A DNA stretch of 5,285 nt from Dehalococcoidales bacterium (lineage in GTDB: Bacteria > Chloroflexota > Dehalococcoidia > E44-bin15). The notes beneath the pieces are model-generated. The model worked only from the letters and a program-made list of their open reading frames with translations, made no database searches and was not told the DNA's origin. The stretch spans positions 1 to 5,285 of the forward strand of contig JAAXQM010000270.1 in the NCBI GenBank assembly GCA_012974295.1. Reading direction: 5' to 3'. This document shows positions 1-5,057 of the stretch, one piece after another; the first letter of the stretch is position 1; each line of letters begins with the position of its first letter. The translations under genes were made by a program, and so were the position numbers.

Positions 1-1
1 C

Positions 2-193
2 TATCTTAAGCGAACTAGGGGATATGATAAGTTCAACGCAAAGATAGACCTTCAGCTCGTAGATATTGGGATTGCGATGTGCCACTTCGAGCTTAGTGCG
101 AGAGAAAAAGGTCTCAGTGGAATATGGGAAGTGGTGAAAACTGAGCTAGACATGGGGAATACTGAATATATTGTGACTTGGAAAGAATCGTGA
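2..193 (+). CDS. Nitroreductase family protein (TM1586-like), C-terminal fragment
   Basis: An open frame enters from the left edge and runs 63 codons to a TGA at 191-193; the start lies outside the window. The visible tail has a Tyr-Asp-Lys-Phe stretch, then 'DIGIAMCHFELSAREKGLSG' (about residues 23-42), then a Trp-rich end (IW, TW). The 'D-x-G-I-A-M-C-H-F-E-L' helix followed by a 'GL-x-G-x-W' turn is what I recall from the C-terminal half of the putative TM1586-type nitroreductases, which are FMN-dependent flavoproteins using NAD(P)H and are common in anaerobes. Flavin contacts in the N-terminal half cannot be checked. It converges on the minus-strand VOC gene across a 192-bp gap. The coding call is solid and the family call is moderately confident; the true substrate is unknown. 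Confidence 0.72.
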   Translation, partial: YLKRTRGYDKFNAKIDLQLVDIGIAMCHFELSAREKGLSGIWEVVKTELDMGNTEYIVTWKES

Positions 194-223
194 CCCCTTA
201 ATCAGAAGTTATAGTGTCAGTGT

Positions 224-237
224 TTTATAGCTATAAA
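224..237. repeat. 14-bp perfect palindrome TTTATAGCTATAAA
   Basis: This is a perfect palindrome with no spacer, 31 bp past the nitroreductase stop. Its core ATAGCTAT recurs inside another palindrome at 290-299. Perfect symmetry without a loop fits a dimeric repressor operator better than a terminator hairpin. No T-tract follows. Function is not established. Confidence 0.5.
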
Positions 238-243
238 CTGCTT

Positions 244-255
244 AAAAGGCCTTTT
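244..255. repeat. 12-bp perfect palindrome AAAAGGCCTTTT
   Basis: This perfect palindrome starts 7 bp after the TTTATAGCTATAAA palindrome. As RNA it would give a weak A/T-rich stem with a tight loop and end in four T, so it might contribute to termination of the upstream nitroreductase transcript. The stem is too weak to call a terminator with confidence. Confidence 0.4.
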
Positions 256-289
256 CGACATCTTGAGTCGGTATCATCTAAGCGCTAGT

Positions 290-299
290 GATAGCTATC
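290..299. repeat. 10-bp palindrome GATAGCTATC sharing core with 224-237
   Basis: This palindrome contains the same ATAGCTAT core as the one at 224-237. The two centres are 64 bp apart, close to six helical turns, so both would sit on the same DNA face. Together with 224-237 and 244-255 it makes the gap between nitroreductase and VOC genes unusually palindrome-rich. Confidence 0.4.
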
Positions 300-317
300 C
301 GTCGTTCCTGACCATAC

Positions 318-345
318 AAAACCCCCTTTCCAATACTTATGGGGG
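318..345 (-). terminator. Possible Rho-independent terminator after the first VOC gene
   Basis: On the minus strand, CCCCC (345-341) and GGGGG (326-322) can pair around a 14-nt loop and are followed at once by TTTT (321-318). It lies about 40 nt past the stop of the minus-strand VOC gene. A second pair of arms, GGTCA/TGACC (348-352 and 309-313), nests around it, which lengthens the fold but encloses the T-run. The stem is short and the loop large, so this is a tentative call. Confidence 0.35.
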
Positions 346-385
346 CAGGTCAATGTAATGCTAGACCGTTTAGAAGCTTATAGTT

Positions 386-790
386 TCATACTAGCTGGCT
401 GATTTCAAGAAGGTGACCATCAGGATCGCGGAAGAAACATCGGATTTCCCCACCCCAATTTACCGGTGGAGTTAAGAAATTTGCACCTCGTGATTTTAAA
501 ATGTCATAAGCTTCATTACAATCAGGCACCCGTATAGTCAATTCATGAGTCACCACATTAATATCGGGTGGTGGAGCAAATGTAACATCGGGCTTGTCCT
601 TAGTTGGACCGCCCCCAATAACTAACAGAATCCAACTCCCTTGGAAATTAAGTACGCAGGACGTACCCCCATATTCCCTAAATACCTCTGCTCCGAGTAC
701 ATCCCGATAAAATGAGCGGGATCGTTCGATATCACTGACAACTAGTAGTAATGTAAGCTCGACTCCAGTAGTTGGAAATTGTCCTTTCAT
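386..790 (-). CDS. VOC (glyoxalase/bleomycin-resistance/dioxygenase fold) family protein
   Basis: A small cytosolic protein of the vicinal oxygen chelate fold (two beta-alpha-beta-beta-beta modules). The first module is marked by 'D-I-E-R-S-R-S-F-Y-R-D-V-L-G' and the second by 'H-E-L-T-I-R-V-P-D' and the terminal 'R-D-P-D-G-H-L-L-E-I'. Numbering from the upstream ATG at 796, candidate metal ligands are His84 and Glu131, but the usual first-strand His/Gln position is a Leu, so metal binding may be incomplete. A Gly-Gly-Gly-Pro-Thr loop and 'KPDV...PPP' link the modules. The start is set at the second ATG (788-790), giving 134 aa, because the AAGGAG site sits 9 nt from it and only 3 nt from the ATG at 796. 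It is clearly paralogous to the VOC gene at 2908-3366 and divergent from the MFS gene. The substrate is unknown: members range from glyoxalases to antibiotic-binding proteins. Confidence 0.9.
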   Translation of the reverse strand: MKGQFPTTGVELTLLLVVSDIERSRSFYRDVLGAEVFREYGGTSCVLNFQGSWILLVIGGGPTKDKPDVTFAPPPDINVVTHELTIRVPDCNEAYDILKSRGANFLTPPVNWGGEIRCFFRDPDGHLLEISQLV

Positions 791-799
791 GGCCATAAA

Positions 800-805
800 C
801 TCCTT
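800..805 (-). promoter_or_regulatory. Ribosome binding site that decides the VOC start
   Basis: AAGGAG on the minus strand. It is 3 nt from the ATG at 794-796 and 9 nt from the ATG at 788-790, so spacing favours the second ATG. Either choice changes the protein by only two residues (Met-Ala). Confidence 0.6.
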
Positions 806-820
806 AATTATTGATGAATC

Positions 821-849
821 ATCCTATCACGGAAAGAACGAGTATGCAA
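821..849 (-). promoter_or_regulatory. Weak sigma70-like promoter candidate for the first VOC gene
   Basis: On the minus strand TTGCAT (849-844) is followed by a 17-nt spacer and TAGGAT (826-821). The spacing is ideal and the hexamers match the consensus at 3 and 4 of 6 positions. Transcription would begin about 15 nt upstream of the AAGGAG site. This is plausible but a chance match cannot be excluded. Confidence 0.25.
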
Positions 850-860
850 GCCTTAGGTTA

Positions 861-868
861 CACCTCCT
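861..868 (-). other. Orphan Shine-Dalgarno-like AGGAGGTG
   Basis: A full-strength ribosome site on the minus strand with no properly spaced start codon after it: the nearest candidate is a TTG 13 nt past the AGGAGG, which would open only a 13-codon frame ending just before the VOC ribosome site. It may be a remnant of a lost gene start or a leader, or it may be chance. Confidence 0.3.
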
Positions 869-979
869 GCAATGAAAGCGACTCCTTACTTGGTGTGATG
901 AAATATCGTGTTAGGCCATTCTATGACTCATCTCAAAAAAGAAAAATCCCAAACTATATAGATTGTTTGATAACATGAC

Positions 980-995
980 TCGGCTACGATGCCGA
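980..995 (+). repeat. Small hairpin immediately before the MFS start
   Basis: TCGGC and GCCGA form a perfect 5-bp stem with a 6-nt loop (TACGAT), ending 4 nt before the ATG at 1000. No Shine-Dalgarno sequence lies between it and the ATG. It could hinder translation, mark an operator, or be incidental. Confidence 0.4.
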
Positions 996-999
996 ACTG

Positions 1000-2562
1000 A
1001 TGTATAATCAATCTATGATTGATGGTTGTTCCCTTAGCTCAACCAGGGGGCGCTGGATTCTATTTGCTACTATTCTTGCCAGCAGCGCGGCTTTCCTATT
1101 AGGTACTGCTGTATTAGTCGCTCTTCCAACCATACAGTCCTATTTCGGTATCAGCCTAACGGACATTCAATGGGTAGTTAATGCTTATCTATTAACTTTA
1201 GCCGCATTATTATTAATCGGTGGTTCTCTAGGCGATCGCTATGGTCGCAAACGTGTTTTTATCACCGGCATCATTATATTTGGGAGTGGGGCAATCCTTT
1301 CTGCAGTCGCTGCTAAGACAATTGGTCTATTAATTGCCTTTCAAGCTGTAGGAGGCATCGGAGCGGCGCTTATGATACCGCAAAGCCTTGCAATAATAAA
1401 TGCATGCTTTGTTGAAAACCAGCGGGGACAAGTTATAGGTCTGTGGGCAGGTATTTCGGCAGGAATCGCTGCGCTGGGCCCCTGGTTAGGCGGATGGCTT
1501 GTTGAAACCTTTATGTGGCAGGCCGTCTTTCTTATGGTTATACCACTCCTCGTCCCGGCTCTTATTGCTGCGTCTGTTTTTATCCCGGAGAACAAAAACC
1601 TGGCCGCGCGTAAACTCGATTTGTGGGGAACAATTTTTGTTTTTCTTGGTCTCCTAGGGATGGCGTATGGACTTATTTACGGTCCAGTCGCCGGCTGGAA
1701 TACAACGTCTGTGCTTATTGGCTTAGTTGGAGGGATAATAGCGCTAATCCTGTTCATAATGATAGAGCTTCGCCGCTCTGAACCACTGGTACCTCTTCAA
1801 ATGTTCAAGAATCCACTTGTTACTGGTGCCAACATGGTTACCCTTTTTCTTTACTTTGCCCTCAATGGCGTGATCTTTTTCCTCGTACTTAGGTTTCAGC
1901 AAATACAAGGTTATTCGCCCACCACAGCGGGCTTGGCCTTGCTACCGGTAATTATATTAATCACTTTCCTTGCTGTCCCGGCCGGTGCACTTGCGGATAG
2001 GATCGGCCCACGGCTACAGATGGTCTTGGGACCGCTCATCGTTGCCGTAGGAATGGCTCTACTTGCCATTGGCGGACCTAGTGCAAGCTATTATATATAT
2101 TTTCTGCCGGGACTGGTGTTGTTTGGCATTGGTATGGGTATCGTGATTGCTCCACTCACCAAATCCGCATTGGCTGTTGAGCCCCAGTTTTCCGGGTCAG
2201 CATCTGGATTTAATAATTCGATATCGAGAATTGCCGCGTTGTTGGCAGTGGCTATTTTGGGTGCTATAGTGATTTCCACGTTTTCCACTCATCTAAACGA
2301 TACAATAAGTGCCTCCAGTCTCTCCAAAGAAGAACAGAGACAAATCTTGATCCAATCAGACAAGCTAGGGGGTATTATTATCCCAGATTCTTTTGACAAA
2401 ACGAGTAGAATGGAGGCCAATGAGGCTATCAATGAGTCGTTTGTTTATGGCTTTCGCTGTGCAATGGGATTGGGTGCCACACTGGCTCTCGTTGGTGCAC
2501 TGGTCTCAGTCATCTTTATTCACAACCCACCCCAATCTTCTAAGCTGCAGGAACACTTCTGA
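1000..2562 (+). CDS. MFS transporter, DHA2-type 14-TM drug/proton antiporter family
   Basis: A 520-residue inner-membrane protein with about 14 hydrophobic segments, the expected size for the DHA2 (EmrB/QacA-like) branch of the major facilitator superfamily, which exports drugs or metabolites by proton antiport. Landmarks are 'VALPTIQ' at the end of TM1 (about 40-46), 'QWVVNAYLL' in TM2 (57-65), motif A 'GGSLGDRYGRKRV' (74-86), 'GGIGAALMIPQSLAII' in TM4 (118-133), motif C 'GLWAGISAGIAALGPWLGGW' (147-166), and a second motif-A-like 'GALADRIGPR' (329-338). The motif B Arg expected in TM4 appears to be Gln115, and the TM1 Asp common in DHA2 proteins is absent. A soluble loop at about 430-475 precedes the last TM. 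The start is uncertain because no ribosome site precedes Met1 or Met6 (1015). It is divergent from one VOC gene and convergent with its paralogue. The exported substrate is unknown. Confidence 0.93.
   Translation: MYNQSMIDGCSLSSTRGRWILFATILASSAAFLLGTAVLVALPTIQSYFGISLTDIQWVVNAYLLTLAALLLIGGSLGDRYGRKRVFITGIIIFGSGAILSAVAAKTIGLLIAFQAVGGIGAALMIPQSLAIINACFVENQRGQVIGLWAGISAGIAALGPWLGGWLVETFMWQAVFLMVIPLLVPALIAASVFIPENKNLAARKLDLWGTIFVFLGLLGMAYGLIYGPVAGWNTTSVLIGLVGGIIALILFIMIELRRSEPLVPLQMFKNPLVTGANMVTLFLYFALNGVIFFLVLRFQQIQGYSPTTAGLALLPVIILITFLAVPAGALADRIGPRLQMVLGPLIVAVGMALLAIGGPSASYYIYFLPGLVLFGIGMGIVIAPLTKSALAVEPQFSGSASGFNNSISRIAALLAVAILGAIVISTFSTHLNDTISASSLSKEEQRQILIQSDKLGGIIIPDSFDKTSRMEANEAINESFVYGFRCAMGLGATLALVGALVSVIFIHNPPQSSKLQEHF
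1003..1008 (+). promoter_or_regulatory. Consensus -10 box TATAAT overlapping the first MFS codons
   Basis: A perfect TATAAT lies 6 nt upstream of the second in-frame ATG (1015-1017). If used, transcription would begin near 1015 and give a leaderless mRNA starting at Met6. No convincing -35 element lies at 17 nt, so the hexamer may simply encode Tyr-Asn. Confidence 0.25.
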
Positions 2563-2594
2563 ATGTAATAGTGACTTGTTATATATATAATTCT

Positions 2595-2642
2595 CTAATT
2601 ATTGCTTGCGATGCTGGAGACTATAGGAGAGGGACTGCCCAT
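2595..2642 (-). other. 15-codon mini-ORF behind a strong ribosome site
   Basis: On the minus strand AAGGAGG (2659-2653) is followed 10 nt later by ATG (2642-2640) and a 15-codon frame, MGSPSPIVSSIASNN, ending in TAG. It points into the 3' end of the MFS gene and has no partner gene downstream on its strand. It could be a leader-type peptide, the truncated start of a lost gene, or chance. It resembles no peptide I know. Confidence 0.2.
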
Positions 2643-2669
2643 CCTCAGTTAACCTCCTTAATCAGTGTT

Positions 2670-2763
2670 GCCATCCTTCGAGGTATTCTCCAATTTAAAC
2701 GGTGGTGCTAATGCAATCGACTAATTGAAAATCCTTTTAGTTGAGGATTCTACCAAGGATGGC
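2670..2763. repeat. Imperfect long inverted repeat in the 345-bp gap
   Basis: The gap between the MFS stop (2562) and the next VOC gene (2908) holds no protein-like frame that I can see. GCCATCCTT (2670-2678) is exactly complementary to AAGGATGGC (2755-2763), and the pairing resumes after a 3-nt bulge with GGTA (2682-2685) against TACC (2751-2754). Inside it AATCCT/AGGATT (2730-2735 and 2744-2749) forms a smaller 6-bp stem. The layout suggests a folded transcript, a small mobile repeat remnant or a bidirectional 3' element between convergent genes. No T-run follows either arm, which argues against a simple terminator. Confidence 0.45.
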
Positions 2764-2907
2764 ATGTTCACATATAATAATAAATTTACCGTCTTAGCTG
2801 GTTTTTTTGAAATGATTCTTTAGCTGAGCTAGTTAAGCCATCTGCATTTGTGAAGTAGTACGAGGATGAAGTGTGAGATTTTGCTACTATTGCTAGAAGT
2901 GAGGGTA

Positions 2908-3366
2908 CTATATTGAGGATTGACCTGCTTGTTCCTTGAATAAATCAATCATCTTTTGACTAGATTGCCCCACTTCGATAATATAACCATCAGGATCTCG
3001 CATGTAACATCTTGTTTCCCAACCGTGGTTATCGAGGGGTTCAGTTAAAAAGTTAGCTCCTTTTTCCTTCCATTCATCATAGCAAGCTTGAATGTCTGCA
3101 ACCCTCAAATTTAAAAAACTGCTAACTATGTTGGGGTTTTGTGGTGGTTCAAGAATAATGTCTGGTTTATCAGGTGTAGGACCTCCCCCAGCATTGAGAA
3201 TTATCCAGGAGTTTGCCAGCTTTATTATGCAAGGATTTTCCGGAGTAACTACTTTTCCGCCCAAGATACCGGAATAGAACTCCCGTGACCTCGCCTGATC
3301 TTTTACGGTTAAAAAGTGTGTGACGACAAAGCCTTCTTGAGGAATAGGTGCATTAGACAGGTTCAT
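2908..3366 (-). CDS. VOC family protein, paralogue of the gene at 386-790
   Basis: A 152-residue VOC-fold protein. Module one has 'THFLTVKDQARSREFYSGIL' (16-35). Module two has 'FLNLRVADIQACYDEWKEKG' (84-103) and ends in 'MRDPDGYIIEVGQ' (122-134), followed by an 18-residue extra tail. It shares with the first VOC protein the 'GGGPT-x-DKPD' loop, 'P-P-x-x-N-x-V', 'KGANFLT-x-P' and 'E-x-R-C'. His17 and Glu131 could bind metal, but the second-module His of the paralogue is Phe84 here, so ligand retention is complementary between the two copies. The ATG at 3366 is supported by AGGAGG 5 nt upstream. It is the last gene of the minus-strand run, 84 bp after the cysteine hydrolase, and converges with the MFS gene. 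The substrate is unknown. Confidence 0.92.
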   Translation of the reverse strand: MNLSNAPIPQEGFVVTHFLTVKDQARSREFYSGILGGKVVTPENPCIIKLANSWIILNAGGGPTPDKPDIILEPPQNPNIVSSFLNLRVADIQACYDEWKEKGANFLTEPLDNHGWETRCYMRDPDGYIIEVGQSSQKMIDLFKEQAGQSSI

Positions 3367-3450
3367 TTGCCCCTCCTAATCTAGGATTCTCCACTACGAC
3401 TACTATGAATAGTGAATTGATTTATGCTTACTTTTCCCTCAGGCAGCCTT

Positions 3451-4101
3451 CTAACCAGCCATAGCTGCGACGACCTCCTCAGTGCTCACCACGGCATTGG
3501 CAAGGAATTTGAAGTTTGTTACAGCCGCTGTATAGCCGTCTCCAAGGTCAGGGGTTTTTGCGGCAGCGGTTGCATCTTTCACTACTGTGACATCAAATCC
3601 CTGTTCCAGGAGTTCGCGCAGGTGTGCTTCTACACAAAGATTAGCTGACATGCCTGCCAGGATCACATTGTCGATACCTCTCTTGCGAAGCTGTAGTACC
3701 AGATCATTAGTTTCCGGCCCATACATCTTGTGCGGACTGCATACAACTGTCTTTTTATCCTGAATATATGGCTTGTAGCGCTCTAGCCAGTCGGCACCCG
3801 AACCCTCAAAGCCCTCAAGATTGAGCGGATCCGGACGGTCGAACATGTTAATCTGGTGCATGAGCTTTTCAAGTGCTCCTTCAAACTTCCAACCGTGATC
3901 ATGAGGATAGTAATAGTGAGGGGATATGAACAACTGAAGCTCGGCCTCTTTGGCAGCCTTAAACAGCGCCTCGATATTCTCTACAGTGTTGTTCTGTGTG
4001 ACGCTTTCCCCTACTACTCCCCAGGTCACCCCCTCAGGGCTCAGGAAGTCGTTCTGAGGATCTATGATGACCAGCGCAGTGATTTCCGGATTTAGTATCA
4101 T
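3451..4101 (-). CDS. Isochorismatase-family cysteine hydrolase
   Basis: A 216-residue cytosolic hydrolase of the isochorismatase-like superfamily, whose Asp-Lys-Cys triad cleaves amides, carbamoyl groups or vinyl ethers (nicotinamidase, N-carbamoylsarcosine amidase and isochorismatase are members). The triad is visible: Asp14 in 'VIIDPQNDFL' (11-20), Lys125 in 'CSPHKMYG' (121-128), and Cys156 in 'AGMSANLCVEAHLREL' (149-164). The residues before the Cys fit the conserved cis-peptide turn, and 'GFDVTVVKDATAA' (168-180) is the usual closing strand. The 'SPHYYYPHDHGW' stretch (60-71) holds four His/Tyr-rich positions that probably shape the substrate pocket. AAAGGAG lies 7 nt before the ATG. It sits between two VOC genes in the same direction (gaps of 84 and 100 bp), so co-expression is likely. 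The exact substrate cannot be assigned; it is not an obvious nicotinamidase. Confidence 0.93.
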   Translation of the reverse strand: MILNPEITALVIIDPQNDFLSPEGVTWGVVGESVTQNNTVENIEALFKAAKEAELQLFISPHYYYPHDHGWKFEGALEKLMHQINMFDRPDPLNLEGFEGSGADWLERYKPYIQDKKTVVCSPHKMYGPETNDLVLQLRKRGIDNVILAGMSANLCVEAHLRELLEQGFDVTVVKDATAAAKTPDLGDGYTAAVTNFKFLANAVVSTEEVVAAMAG

Positions 4102-4201
4102 GGATCTGCTCCTTTCTATGATCTACAAAGCAGTGAACTCTATCTAAATCTAGTTACAGGTACTCCGCCCTGAAACCTTTGTCTTGCCAGCAAGCATCGC
4201 T

Positions 4202-4576
4202 TTACATATTTGTCACGGCTAGAATGTTACCCTCAGTGTCCTTGAACCAGGCTCCTTTCAGCTCACCCATAGTGAAGATACCGTCTACGGTTTTAAAACC
4301 TGGTTGGTCGATGTCTTCAAATACCACGCCTTTTGCCTTGAGCTCCTTCACTTGGGCCTCAACATCTTTAACCGTAAAGGAGGCAGCTGTATGGTCGGCT
4401 TTAGTAGCTGCTCTTTGGTAAATGTAGAGCATCGTGCCCTCTCCAGCCTGGAGCAGAGCCCCTGGGGATGGGTCGCTTTTCACAATCTTGAGGCCAAGTT
4501 TCTCCTCATAGAATTTCTGGGCACGTTCCAGATCCACAACTGGTAAGGTAGGGTGTACTTTAGCATTAGCTAACAT
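4202..4576 (-). CDS. VOC family protein (glyoxalase-like), probably non-metal type
   Basis: A 124-residue VOC-fold protein. Module one is 'LPVVDLERAQKFYEEKLGLK' (11-30). Module two starts at 'HTAASFTVKDVEAQVKELKA' (62-81) and ends 'WFKDTEGNILAVTNM' (110-124). The terminal strand has Ala120 where metal-dependent VOC enzymes carry the Glu ligand, so this subgroup probably binds its ligand without metal or works differently. It is only distantly similar to the other two VOC proteins here and lacks their GGGPT loop. The start is well supported: AAGGAGG lies 8 nt before the ATG. TATACT (4609-4604, minus) could be a -10 box but has no good -35. It lies 65 bp after the small barrel-like gene and 100 bp before the cysteine hydrolase, all on the minus strand. 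Confidence 0.9.
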   Translation of the reverse strand: MLANAKVHPTLPVVDLERAQKFYEEKLGLKIVKSDPSPGALLQAGEGTMLYIYQRAATKADHTAASFTVKDVEAQVKELKAKGVVFEDIDQPGFKTVDGIFTMGELKGAWFKDTEGNILAVTNM

Positions 4577-4641
4577 GTTTATTACCTCCTTCTTTATTTC
4601 ATCAGTATAAAAGGTGCTGTTACCGAACTCAGTATTATTTT

Positions 4642-4947
4642 CTACAGAATGCCATAGCGTTTCCCTATCTCTTCGACAAATTGAACTTCACGAATTTGGA
4701 TATCGTTAGTAAATGCCCAACCTGTCTCTTTGAGGTACTCCTCTACAGCGGACTGAGAGGGCGCTTCGATCACGTAAAATACTAAATGCTCCAGGACCGC
4801 AGCGCATGCAGTTAAAACCTTAACATCATGTTTCTTGGCACTCTCTTCCCTTCTGCCCATCCCCTCCTTAAACTTATTCATACTCACATCGTTGAATAGG
4901 GGGCACGATTCAGCAGAGTGCTTCATATTCACAGCGTAAGCTGGCAT
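4642..4947 (-). CDS. Small protein, possible dimeric alpha+beta barrel (DUF3303-like)
   Basis: A 101-residue protein starting 'MPAYAVNMKHSAESCPLFND'. The pattern is a short strand with His10 and Cys15, a charged helix (about 22-40), strands at 'VKVLTACAAVLEHLVFYVIE' (42-61), a helix 'SAVEEYLKETG' (66-76) and a final strand 'IQIREVQFV' (83-91). This strand-helix-strand-strand-helix-strand order fits a ferredoxin-like alpha+beta barrel that normally dimerises, as in DUF3303 or YCII-type proteins; the family is my tentative guess. His10, Cys15, His40 and His54 could be functional. The ATG at 4947 is chosen over the upstream one at 4989 because an exceptionally strong ribosome site lies 8 nt before it, inside that longer frame. 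It follows the selenoprotein candidate by 110 bp on the same strand. The function is unknown. Confidence 0.85.
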   Translation of the reverse strand: MPAYAVNMKHSAESCPLFNDVSMNKFKEGMGRREESAKKHDVKVLTACAAVLEHLVFYVIEAPSQSAVEEYLKETGWAFTNDIQIREVQFVEEIGKRYGIL

Positions 4948-4951
4948 GCGA

Positions 4952-4965
4952 ATCACCTCCTTTCT
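4952..4965 (-). promoter_or_regulatory. Exceptionally long Shine-Dalgarno site
   Basis: AGAAAGGAGGTGAT on the minus strand is complementary, without mismatch, to the last 14 nt of a Bacillus/Clostridia-type 16S rRNA (ending ATCACCTCCTTTCT). The AGGAGG core is 8 nt from the ATG at 4947. It fixes the start of the small barrel-like gene and predicts very strong ribosome loading. Confidence 0.75.
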
Positions 4966-5057
4966 TTTAGAATTACTTCGCAAGCTCACGTATAATTACA
5001 TGGAGCGATTTGGCTATACCGCCTCTTAGCTATATCCGTAGCGTTTAACTATCACTC

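Noticed and set aside
2579..2590. TATATATATA run after the MFS stop as a promoter or origin
   Set aside because: It is a short simple repeat with no associated -35, iterons or other repeats.
3402..3413. ACTAT/ATAGT inverted repeat between the cysteine hydrolase and VOC genes
   Set aside because: The arms are 5 bp with a 2-nt spacer and no T-run; this is within chance expectation for an AT-rich gap.
3424..3648. Plus-strand open frame across the cysteine hydrolase gene
   Set aside because: It overlaps a gene with an intact catalytic triad on the other strand, has no ribosome site, and its translation has no recognisable features. The same applies to the other antisense frames in this window.
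4642..4989. Longer 115-residue version of the small barrel-like protein starting at 4989
   Set aside because: The extra 14 residues are encoded by the ribosome-site region itself, and the ATG at 4989 has no Shine-Dalgarno sequence of its own, while the one at 4947 has an ideal one.
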